Positions 1-5,549 of a stretch of DNA of 6,558 nt are shown here, piece by piece. Source of the DNA: Oscillospiraceae bacterium (GTDB lineage Bacteria; Bacillota; Clostridia; Oscillospirales; Ruminococcaceae); NCBI GenBank assembly GCA_029098085.1, contig JAQXNQ010000279.1, positions 1-6,558 of the forward strand, read 5' to 3'. The notes below the pieces were generated by a model. That model was not told the origin of the DNA and did not search any database. It saw only the letters and a list, made by a program, of their open reading frames with translations. A program made the translations under genes and the position numbers. Position 1 is the first letter of the stretch. Each line of letters opens with the position of its first letter.

Positions 1-730
1 GGTTGGCGCCGGACAGGTGCTCCAGCTGAGCCAGCCGCATGGAGACGTTGATGCGGCTCAGAGCAAAGGAGGCCTGCTCGTACAGCTCCCTGCAGGCGGT
101 CTTGCAGTAGCTGATCCGGCCTTCCAGCTGGGCGATCATGATGTCCAGGATGGTCAGCAGCTGCCGGCCGTTGCCAATGTGGGGAGATCTGGGCTTCAGC
201 TGGTTGACCGCAGCCTGCATTTTGCGCTGGATGGCCATCAGCTTTTCCAGATCCTTTGCCTGCTCATAGCAGCAGGACAGCATGTTGTAGTACTGGAAGT
301 ACATGGGGGTTTTCTCTTTGGGCTTTTCCGCCTGCTGCAGCCGCTCCAGAGCCTCTTCCCAGCGGCCCTGATAGAACAGCGCCCGGATCATGTTCAGGGT
401 AACGTCGTTGAGCTTCTGCGGTGTTTTGTCCAGGGGCGCAAAAACCCTTTCCAGCTTTACCGGATCGCAGTCGGAGTTCAGCACCGCGCTGAACTCGGCC
501 AGCTTGAATTTCCGGAAGGCGGCGATCAGCCAGTTGAGCAGCAGGCAGGTGAAGGCGCAGAAGACGGCATTGAACCAGCTCATCCGCCCCAGCAGGGCCA
601 GCAGCAGAAAGACAGGAACAGCCAGGCAGGCGATGACATGCAGCAGGAGAAACATCAGCGTGCATTTGCGGTATCGGGCGGTGACCTCAGCGGCCGGTAC
701 GCCCCGGAAAGAGACTTTCTTTTTTGCCAT
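1..730 (-). CDS. Membrane-anchored TPR-like protein, 3' part cut off by window edge
   Basis: Reading the minus strand from the ATG at 730-728 gives 243 codons open to the left edge, so the C-terminus is missing. The start (MAKKKVSF) is chosen because an AAAGGAG Shine-Dalgarno site lies 7 bases upstream. Residues 24-48 (TLMFLLLHVIACLAVPVFLL...) and 52-72 (WFNAVFCAFTCLLLNWLIAAF) are hydrophobic and predict two membrane helices, followed by a basic RKFK. From about residue 110 the chain is soluble and helical. GRWEEALERLQQAE (122-135) has the typical TPR helix pattern, and the pieces around 143-175 and 190-240 look like further degenerate helical repeats. It probably places a TPR scaffold on the cytoplasmic face of the membrane for protein-protein contacts. 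I recognise no enzyme motif and assign no specific function. The reading frame is sound and the TPR label is moderate. It could equally be filed as a hypothetical membrane protein. Confidence 0.8.
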   Translation of the reverse strand, partial: MAKKKVSFRGVPAAEVTARYRKCTLMFLLLHVIACLAVPVFLLLALLGRMSWFNAVFCAFTCLLLNWLIAAFRKFKLAEFSAVLNSDCDPVKLERVFAPLDKTPQKLNDVTLNMIRALFYQGRWEEALERLQQAEKPKEKTPMYFQYYNMLSCCYEQAKDLEKLMAIQRKMQAAVNQLKPRSPHIGNGRQLLTILDIMIAQLEGRISYCKTACRELYEQASFALSRINVSMRLAQLEHLSGAN

Positions 731-737
731 GGGGAAG

Positions 738-744
738 CTCCTTT
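738..744 (-). promoter_or_regulatory. Shine-Dalgarno site of the TPR-like membrane protein gene
   Basis: The minus strand reads AAAGGAG, 7 bases before the ATG at 730. It fixes the start codon of a gene whose 3' end lies outside the window. Confidence 0.75.
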
Positions 745-807
745 GCAGATAATGTACGGCAGAGCCGAAGCTGTGCATCCGGATAGGCATGTGCAGCTAT
801 ATTCTTT

Positions 808-836
808 ATTTTACACGGTTCGCCGTGAAAAAGCAA
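808..836 (-). promoter_or_regulatory. Candidate sigma-A promoter for the TPR-like membrane protein gene
   Basis: On the minus strand, TTGCTT (836-831) is followed after exactly 17 bases by TAAAAT (813-808). The -10 matches the consensus at 5 of 6 positions and the -35 at only 3 of 6. Transcription would start near 801 and give a leader of about 70 bases. The spacer carries a perfect 5-bp inverted repeat (CACGG/CCGTG, 814-818 and 823-827), which could be an operator. The weak -35 fits a regulated promoter, but no regulator is visible. Confidence 0.45.
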
Positions 837-883
837 GCAAACGGAAAAATGTTCAGAATAAAGAAAGGCCAGCCGGTGTGACC

Positions 884-1059
884 CAGCTTTCCGCAAGCGG
901 AAAGCTGCAAGAACGCAAGCGTTCTTGCGCGTGAGTGCTCCCTTTTAGCGTTGTTGGTATACGATGGGGCGCGGAGGAGCAGGACTTCGCGGCCTGCGGG
1001 CCGCGGCCAGGGCGCTGCCCTGGTCCTGCGATTTTTTTGGCTTTCCGCTTGCGGAAAGC
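884..1059. repeat. Compact palindromic element with 20-bp terminal inverted repeats (MITE/REP-like)
   Basis: Positions 886-905 (GCTTTCCGCAAGCGGAAAGC) and 1040-1059 are exact reverse complements over 20 bases, and each is also a hairpin by itself. The left hairpin extends to 11-bp arms (884-894/897-907). It abuts a second perfect palindrome with 10-bp arms (907-916/919-928), both built round the core CGCAAGCG. Further right are CGCGGCC/GGCCGCG (988-994/999-1005), CCAGGGC/GCCCTGG (1007-1013/1017-1023) and an enclosing stem GCAGGAC/GTCCTGC (979-985/1023-1029). No credible coding frame is present: the open frames here have no start signal and are low-complexity shadows. The element fills most of the gap between the clc 3' end and the TPR gene promoter. 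It shares modules with the element at 6258-6415, which supports a dispersed repeat family. No target-site duplication is evident. Confidence 0.7.
979..1038 (+). terminator. Branched GC-rich stem followed by seven T: intrinsic-terminator-like
   Basis: An outer 7-bp stem (979-985 with 1023-1029) encloses two perfect hairpins (988-1005 and 1007-1023, sharing the base at 1023), and the fold is followed by seven T (1032-1038). On the plus strand this reads as a three-way junction ending in a U-tract, which should stop transcription moving right, toward the 3' end of the convergent clc gene. No plus-strand gene or clear promoter precedes it within the window, so it either ends an unrecognised RNA or is simply part of the repeat element. 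Confidence 0.5.
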
Positions 1060-1131
1060 GGAGGAAACTCGAGTAAAACTTTCTTTGCCTTGGCAGTCTA
1101 ACGATAGGCGATCCCTTATTTGCGCAAGTTG
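1060..1131. other. Short intergenic remainder downstream of the clc gene
   Basis: Between the palindromic element and the TGA of the clc gene there are 72 bases with no gene. I see no hairpin plus T-tract on the minus strand that would terminate clc here. Two 8-base palindromes (ACTCGAGT near 1068, TTGCGCAA near 1120) are too short to interpret. The clc transcript may therefore run into the palindromic element. Confidence 0.4.
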
Positions 1132-2388
1132 TCAGAACGCCGCCTTTTCCTTCTTTTCCGTCTGCAGCTTGGAGTAGACAAACTGCTGGCTGCTGTACAG
1201 GCTGTAATATCCGGACAGCATATAACTGATTGCGCAGGCTACCGCGTACAGCAGGATGCCCTCGGTGCCGAACAGCTCAATGCTCAGCAGCAGGGAGGTG
1301 ATGGGGCAGTTGACCACGCCGCAGAAGAGGGAGATCAGCCCCAGCGAAGCGCCGAAGGCGGGATCCATGCCGATCAGCGGGGCCGCCACGCACCCGAAGG
1401 TGGAGCCGATGAAGAAGGAAGGGACGATCTCGCCGCCCTTGAAACCGGCGCCCAGGGTCAGGGCGGTGAACAGAATCTTGAGCAGGAAGGCCTCCGGCCG
1501 GGCCGTACCGTTTATGGCGGCAGTGATGATATCCATACCAGCGCCGTTATAAGCCCGGGTGCCGGTCAACAGGGTCAGCAGCACCACTAGGCAGCCGCCG
1601 ACAGCCACCCGCAGGTACTGGTTTTTCAGGTACTTTCTGTACAGCTTTCCGGCGGTGTGCATGGCGATGCAGAACAGGATGCTGACCAGAGCGCAGACCG
1701 CTGCCAGCAGGATGGTCTGCAGCAGGCTGACGGCGGACAGATCGGGGATGAAGGAAACCGTAAAGCTCACCGGTTCCACGCCGAAGGCGTCGGCGATGCT
1801 GTAGCCGATGACGGCACTGAGCAGGCAGGGGACAAAGGCGGCGTAATACAAAGTACCCACCGTAATGACCTCCATGGCAAAGATGGAAGCGGTCAGCGGG
1901 GTGCCGAAGATGGCGGCGAAGACGGCGCTCATACCGCACATGATGATCACCCGGCGGTCCTTTTCGGTCAGCGGGATCAGCCGGCCCAGCCCGGCTCCGA
2001 TGCTGCCGCCGATCTGCAGCGCCGCGCCCTCCCGTCCGGAGGAGCCGCCCAGCAGATGGGTGATGACCGTGGCGGTGAAAATCAGCGGCGCCATGACCAG
2101 GGGCAGCCGTTCGCCCGAGCGGACCGAATCAATGACCAGGTTGGTGCCCCGGTCGTGCTTCATGCCGGCAGACCGGTAGAGAAAGACGATCAGCAGACCG
2201 CCCAGCGGCAGCAGCCAGATCAGCCAGTCAAACGCTGCGCGGGCCTCGGTGGCCAGCTCCACCAGGGTATGGAAGGCAACACCCACCAGTCCGCAGATGG
2301 TGCCGGTGACGCCTGCGCAGAGCAGCCATTTCAGCAGTGTTTTCAGATAAGCCGCAGGACGGCTGACGATTTTCTTGTATTCAATCAT
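1132..2388 (-). CDS. ClC-family anion channel or anion/proton antiporter
   Basis: The 418-residue integral membrane protein has many hydrophobic helices and no C-terminal CBS domains, which is typical of short bacterial ClC proteins (about 400-470). Diagnostic segments are GGSSGREGAALQIG (114-127), where E120 is the gating/proton glutamate, FGTPLTASIFAMEV (161-174), and GAGFKGGEIVPSFFIG (313-328), which corresponds to the second selectivity loop. These resemble the EriC/CLC-F-like branch more than E. coli ClcA. The loop that normally reads GSGIP here reads RGTNL (about 80-84), so chloride versus fluoride preference cannot be read off. The protein acts in the cytoplasmic membrane, in halide homeostasis or acid resistance. 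The ATG at 2388 is chosen for its GAGGGA site. A TTG nine codons upstream (2415) is possible but lies close to the promoter. The gene is downstream of the ppdK terminator and has its own promoter. Family certain; substrate not. Confidence 0.9.
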   Translation of the reverse strand: MIEYKKIVSRPAAYLKTLLKWLLCAGVTGTICGLVGVAFHTLVELATEARAAFDWLIWLLPLGGLLIVFLYRSAGMKHDRGTNLVIDSVRSGERLPLVMAPLIFTATVITHLLGGSSGREGAALQIGGSIGAGLGRLIPLTEKDRRVIIMCGMSAVFAAIFGTPLTASIFAMEVITVGTLYYAAFVPCLLSAVIGYSIADAFGVEPVSFTVSFIPDLSAVSLLQTILLAAVCALVSILFCIAMHTAGKLYRKYLKNQYLRVAVGGCLVVLLTLLTGTRAYNGAGMDIITAAINGTARPEAFLLKILFTALTLGAGFKGGEIVPSFFIGSTFGCVAAPLIGMDPAFGASLGLISLFCGVVNCPITSLLLSIELFGTEGILLYAVACAISYMLSGYYSLYSSQQFVYSKLQTEKKEKAAF

Positions 2389-2392
2389 AAGG

Positions 2393-2398
2393 TCCCTC
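2393..2398 (-). promoter_or_regulatory. Shine-Dalgarno site deciding the clc start
   Basis: The minus strand reads GAGGGA, 4 bases before the ATG at 2388. It favours this ATG over the in-frame TTG at 2415, which has no purine-rich site before it. Confidence 0.6.
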
Positions 2399-2420
2399 GC
2401 TTGAAAAAATTCCAAATGCC

Positions 2421-2449
2421 ATCTTATACCGAACGGCGAAAAATGTCAA
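2421..2449 (-). promoter_or_regulatory. Sigma-A promoter of the clc gene
   Basis: On the minus strand a perfect -35 TTGACA (2449-2444) is followed by TATAAG (2428-2423) after 15 bases, or by TAAGAT (2426-2421) after the preferred 17 bases. It lies between the ppdK terminator and the clc start, so clc is transcribed separately from ppdK. Transcription would begin close to 2414, giving a short leader of about 25 bases. That placement argues against the upstream TTG start and leaves no room for a riboswitch. I looked for a fluoride riboswitch in this leader and saw none. Confidence 0.7.
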
Positions 2450-2502
2450 GGAGATCTTGCCTGCATACTGATACAGTTTTTTGTTCAATCTGCGGGACAG
2501 GG

Positions 2503-2541
2503 ATAAAAATAAGGCACACCGCCTCAAGGAGACGGTGTGCC
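2503..2541 (-). terminator. Strong intrinsic terminator of ppdK
   Basis: On the minus strand a hairpin starting GGCACACCGTCTC, with triloop CTT and 13 paired bases (one G-T), spans 2541-2513. It is followed by TTATTTTTA (2512-2504). It starts 31 bases after the ppdK stop codon, at the expected place for its transcript end. On the plus strand the hairpin is not followed by a T-tract, so it acts in one direction. Confidence 0.9.
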
Positions 2542-2545
2542 ATGG

Positions 2546-2559
2546 GGAAGTATACTTCC
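2546..2559. repeat. 14-bp perfect palindrome between ppdK and its terminator
   Basis: GGAAGTATACTTCC equals its own reverse complement. It sits between the ppdK stop (2573) and the terminator hairpin (2541), so it is in the 3' untranslated part of the ppdK message. It may be a small extra hairpin protecting the 3' end, a protein site, or chance. Confidence 0.4.
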
Positions 2560-2572
2560 TGCAGATCAGGGA

Positions 2573-5206
2573 TTACTTCCGGGGGTTCTTGATGGCAGCC
2601 TGAGCAGCAGCCAGACGAGCGATCGGAACGCGGAAGGGAGAGCAGGAAACGTAGGTCAGGCCCACATTGTGGCAGAACTCGATGGAGGCAGGGTCGCCGC
2701 CGTGTTCGCCGCAGATGCCCAGCTTGATGTCGGGTCTGGTGGACTTGCCCAGCTCGCAGGCCATCTTGACCAGCTTGCCGACGCCGGTCTGATCCAGCTT
2801 GGCGAAGGGATCGTTCTCATAGATCTTCTTGTCGTAGTAGGCGCCCAGGAACTTGCCGGCGTCGTCACGGCTGAAGCCGAAGGTCATCTGAGTCAGGTCG
2901 TTGGTGCCGAAGGAGAAGTATTCAGCTTCCTTGGCGATGTCGTCAGCGGTCAGAGCAGCTCTGGGAATTTCGATCATGGTGCCGACTTTGTAGTGCATGT
3001 CGGAACCGGCAGCGGCGATGATGGCGTCGGCGGTGTCGACGACAACCTTCTTGACGTAAGCCAGCTCTTTGACTTCACCGACCAGGGGGATCATGATCTC
3101 GGGAACGATGGTCCATTCGGGATGCTTGGCCTGTACGTTCAGAGCAGCCTTGATAACAGCTTCAGTCTGCATCTCAGCGATCTCAGGATAGGTGACAGCC
3201 AGACGGCAGCCGCGGTGACCCATCATGGGGTTGAACTCGTGGAGGCCGGCGATGATGGCCTTGACCTGCTCCACGGTCTTGCCGGTGGAGTTGGCCAGCA
3301 GCTCGATGTCGGCTTCCTCGGTGGGAACGAACTCGTGCAGAGGGGGATCCAGGAAGCGGATGTTGACAGGCTGACCTTCCATGGTCTCGTACAGCTTTTC
3401 AAAGTCGCCCTGCTGCATGGGTTCCAGCTTGGCAAGGGCAGCTTTTCTGCCTTCCACGGTGTCAGCGCAGATCATCTCGCGGATGGCGGCGATGCGGTCG
3501 CCGTCAAAGAACATGTGCTCGGTACGGCACAGACCGATGCCCTCAGCGCCCAGACGCATGGCGTCGATGGCGTTCTGGGGAGTATCGGCGTTGGTGCGGA
3601 CAGACAGGTCGCGGTACTTGTCGGCCAGCTCCATGATGCGGCCAAAGTAGCCGGAGTTGACGGAAGCGGGAACGGTGGGAACGATGCCGTCATAGATGTT
3701 GCCGGTGGAGCCGTCGATAGAGAGGCAGTCGCCCTCGTGGTAGGTCTTGCCGGCCAGCTCGAACTTCTTGTTCTCCTCGTCCATGGTGATGGCAGAGCAG
3801 CCGGATACGCAGCAGGTACCCATGCCGCGGGCTACAACGGCAGCGTGAGAGGTCATACCGCCGCGAACGGTCAGGATGCCCTGAGCAGCCTTCATGCCCT
3901 CGATGTCCTCGGGAGAGGTTTCCAGACGAACCAGAACGACCTTCTCGCCCTTGGCAGCCCATTCCTTGGCGTCCTCAGCGGTGAAGACGATCTTGCCGCA
4001 GGCAGCTCCGGGAGAAGCGGCCAGTGCCTTGGCGATGGGGGTAGCAGCCTTCAGAGCGGCGGCGTCGAACTGGGGATGGAGCAGAGCGTCCAGGTTTCTG
4101 GGCTCGATCATCAGAACGGCCTGCTTCTCGTCGATCATGCCTTCGTCGATCAGGTCGCAGGCGATCTTCAGAGCAGCAGCGGGGGTGCGCTTGCCGTTAC
4201 GGGTCTGCAGCATGTAGAGCTTCTCATCCTCGATGGTGAACTCCATATCCTGCATGTCGTGGTAGTGCTTTTCCAGAATGTCGCAGATCTCGACGAACTG
4301 GTCGTAAACGGCGGGCATAACCTCTTTCAGGTGGTCGATGTGCTCGGGGGTGCGGACGCCGGCCACGACGTCTTCACCCTGGGCGTTCATCAGGAACTCG
4401 CCGGTCAGGACCTTTTCACCGGTGGAGGGGTTGCGGGTGAAGGCAACGCCGGTACCGGAGTTGTTGTTCTTGTTGCCGAAGGCCATCATCTGCACGTTGA
4501 CGGCGGTACCCCAGGAGTAGGGAATGTCGTTGTCGCGGCGGTATACGTTGGCGCGGGGGTTGTCCCAGCTGCGGAAAACGGCCTTGACGGCGCCGATCAG
4601 CTGATCCTTGGGATCGGAGGGGAAGTCCTCGCCGATCTTGGCCTTGTACTCGGCCTTGAACTGGTTGGCCAGCTCCTTCAGGTCGTCGGCGGTCAGCTCC
4701 ACGTCCTGGGTTACGCCTCTGTCAGCCTTCATCTTGTCGATCAGCTGCTCAAAGTACTTCTTGCCCACTTCCATAACGACGTCGGAATACATCTGGATGA
4801 ATCTTCTGTAGCAGTCGTAGGCCCAGCGGGGGTTGCCCCAGCTGGCGATGGTCTCAACGACTTCCTCGTTCAGACCGAGGTTCAGGATGGTGTCCATCAT
4901 GCCGGGCATGGAAGCGCGGGCACCGGAACGAACGGAAACCAGAAGAGGATTCTCCTTGTCGCCGAACTTCTTGCCGGTGATCTCTTCCATCTTGCCGATG
5001 TACTCCATGATCTCCGCCATGATTTCGTCGTTGATCTGTCTGCCGTCCTCATAGTACTGGGTGCAGGCTTCGGTGGAAATGGTGAAGCCCTGAGGAACCG
5101 GCAGGCCGAGGTTGGTCATCTCAGCCAGGTTTGCGCCTTTACCGCCCAGCAGCTCACGCATGTTGGCGTTGCCTTCGCTGAACAGGTAGCAATACTTCTT
5201 GCCCAT
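2573..5206 (-). CDS. ppdK: Pyruvate, phosphate dikinase
   Basis: The 877-residue protein matches the usual length of bacterial PPDK (about 870-880). It catalyses the reversible reaction pyruvate + ATP + Pi to PEP + AMP + PPi in the cytoplasm. In fermenting Clostridia it can run toward pyruvate, giving pyrophosphate-linked glycolysis. The N-terminal nucleotide-binding domain (about 1-340) has GGKGANLAEM (21-30), SVRSGA (91-96) and EFTIEDEKLYMLQTR (322-336). The central phosphohistidine domain has GGMTSHAAVVARGMG (449-463) with catalytic H454. The C-terminal PEP/pyruvate barrel carries LCRTEH (R561), NIRFLDPP (R617), E746, FGTNDLTQ (766-773) and GICGEHGGDP with C832. All key residues known for the Clostridium symbiosum enzyme appear present, so it should be active. 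The ATG at 5206 is chosen for a GGAGG site 8 bases upstream; upstream in-frame ATGs lie too close to that site or have none. It has its own promoter, a long leader and a terminator. Confidence 0.97.
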   Translation of the reverse strand: MGKKYCYLFSEGNANMRELLGGKGANLAEMTNLGLPVPQGFTISTEACTQYYEDGRQINDEIMAEIMEYIGKMEEITGKKFGDKENPLLVSVRSGARASMPGMMDTILNLGLNEEVVETIASWGNPRWAYDCYRRFIQMYSDVVMEVGKKYFEQLIDKMKADRGVTQDVELTADDLKELANQFKAEYKAKIGEDFPSDPKDQLIGAVKAVFRSWDNPRANVYRRDNDIPYSWGTAVNVQMMAFGNKNNNSGTGVAFTRNPSTGEKVLTGEFLMNAQGEDVVAGVRTPEHIDHLKEVMPAVYDQFVEICDILEKHYHDMQDMEFTIEDEKLYMLQTRNGKRTPAAALKIACDLIDEGMIDEKQAVLMIEPRNLDALLHPQFDAAALKAATPIAKALAASPGAACGKIVFTAEDAKEWAAKGEKVVLVRLETSPEDIEGMKAAQGILTVRGGMTSHAAVVARGMGTCCVSGCSAITMDEENKKFELAGKTYHEGDCLSIDGSTGNIYDGIVPTVPASVNSGYFGRIMELADKYRDLSVRTNADTPQNAIDAMRLGAEGIGLCRTEHMFFDGDRIAAIREMICADTVEGRKAALAKLEPMQQGDFEKLYETMEGQPVNIRFLDPPLHEFVPTEEADIELLANSTGKTVEQVKAIIAGLHEFNPMMGHRGCRLAVTYPEIAEMQTEAVIKAALNVQAKHPEWTIVPEIMIPLVGEVKELAYVKKVVVDTADAIIAAAGSDMHYKVGTMIEIPRAALTADDIAKEAEYFSFGTNDLTQMTFGFSRDDAGKFLGAYYDKKIYENDPFAKLDQTGVGKLVKMACELGKSTRPDIKLGICGEHGGDPASIEFCHNVGLTYVSCSPFRVPIARLAAAQAAIKNPRK

Positions 5207-5364
5207 TGTCATTACCTCCATTTTTTTATACACACAATTACAAGCCAGACCCGTAAGAGCCCGACAAGAACGGCTGCATGTGTTTCGCCGCGAAGCGGAT
5301 TTCCGCGCGTTTCTTCCCTCCCGGAATACCGGAAACAGGCGCAGCTTACCCGCCCGTGTGCACT
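5207..5364 (-). other. Long 5' leader of ppdK with overlapping hairpins
   Basis: From the predicted start near 5364 to the ATG the message carries about 158 untranslated bases. On the minus strand it contains a CCGG-TATT-CCGG hairpin, then GCGG-AAAT-CCGC (5306-5295), whose CCGC arm can instead pair with the next GCGG (5291-5288) around a TTC loop. The two pairings exclude each other. I recognise no known riboswitch class. A 13-codon frame (5279-5238, MQPFLSGSYGSGL) has no Shine-Dalgarno site. Confidence 0.4.
5215..5219 (-). promoter_or_regulatory. Shine-Dalgarno site of ppdK
   Basis: The minus strand reads GGAGG, 8 bases before the ATG at 5206. A nearer in-frame ATG (5212) would leave only 2 bases of spacing, so the downstream ATG (MGKKYCYLF) is preferred. 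Confidence 0.8.
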
Positions 5365-5370
5365 GTCTCT

Positions 5371-5399
5371 ATTATAGCAAAAAAGAAGGAAATTTTCCA
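5371..5399 (-). promoter_or_regulatory. Sigma-A promoter of ppdK
   Basis: On the minus strand a perfect TATAAT (5376-5371) is preceded, with 17-base spacing, by TGGAAA (5399-5394), which matches TTGACA at 4 of 6 positions. An AT-rich stretch lies upstream, up to the divergent promoter. A perfect -10 with a fair -35 fits a strongly expressed central-metabolism gene. Confidence 0.75.
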
Positions 5400-5466
5400 G
5401 TCTTCTTTGAAAAATATTGCGAATTATCAAATCTTCATAAATTTGCGCCGTGTTTCTCTGCAGGTC
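5400..5466. promoter_or_regulatory. AT-rich divergent promoter spacer
   Basis: These 67 bases separate the back-to-back promoters of ppdK and the GlmU-type gene and are much richer in A/T than the coding sequence around them. TTTGA (5406-5410) and TCAAA (5427-5431) form a short inverted repeat that might be an operator. I could not match it to a known regulator consensus. Confidence 0.35.
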
Positions 5467-5495
5467 TTTACAAAACGGCTCTTTGCTGGCATAAT
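5467..5495 (+). promoter_or_regulatory. Sigma-A promoter of the GlmU-type gene
   Basis: TTTACA (5467-5472) and CATAAT (5490-5495) are separated by exactly 17 bases, and each matches the consensus at 5 of 6 positions. Transcription should start near 5502, leaving a leader of about 48 bases before the ATG at 5550. Confidence 0.8.
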
Positions 5496-5535
5496 GAGAA
5501 GGGTATTTGCATACAAATGTCTGTTCATTGGATAC

Positions 5536-5543
5536 AGGGAGGG
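5536..5543 (+). promoter_or_regulatory. Shine-Dalgarno site of the GlmU-type gene
   Basis: AGGGAGGG ends 6 bases before the ATG at 5550. It sets the start there rather than at the in-frame ATG at 5520, which has no such site. Confidence 0.75.
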
Positions 5544-5549
5544 CAAAAC

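Noticed and set aside
17..934. A 305-codon plus-strand open frame
   Set aside because: It is antisense to the TPR-like gene and then runs into the palindromic element. The protein is rich in Q, G, H and R with no domain, and the minus-strand frame has a Shine-Dalgarno site and membrane helices.
886..1059. CRISPR array or tRNA gene in the hairpin-rich intergenic region
   Set aside because: The repeats are inverted and adjacent rather than direct with regular spacers. The three-way fold lacks the conserved tRNA D-loop and T-loop sequences.
935..1590. Plus-strand open frames at 935-1177 and 1120-1590
   Set aside because: The first lies in the palindromic element, where hairpin arms create arbitrary frames without a ribosome site. 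The second is antisense to the ClC gene.
2389..2420. Fluoride riboswitch before the ClC gene
   Set aside because: The leader from the predicted transcription start is only about 25 bases, and none of the conserved fluoride-riboswitch blocks is visible.
1657..2592. A 311-codon plus-strand open frame
   Set aside because: It is antisense to the ClC gene, its promoter and the ppdK terminator. It has a biased Q/D/G-rich composition and no motif.
5238..5279. A 13-codon frame in the ppdK leader (MQPFLSGSYGSGL, minus strand) as a leader peptide
   Set aside because: No Shine-Dalgarno site precedes it, there is no run of one regulatory amino acid, and no terminator follows it in the leader.
2537..5377. 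A 946-codon open frame on the plus strand, antisense to almost the whole of ppdK
   Set aside because: It mirrors ppdK, whose GC-rich codon choice avoids the triplets that would be stops on the opposite strand. The translation is low-complexity (rich in G, V, D, H, L), has no recognisable domain, and the minus-strand product is an unmistakable PPDK.
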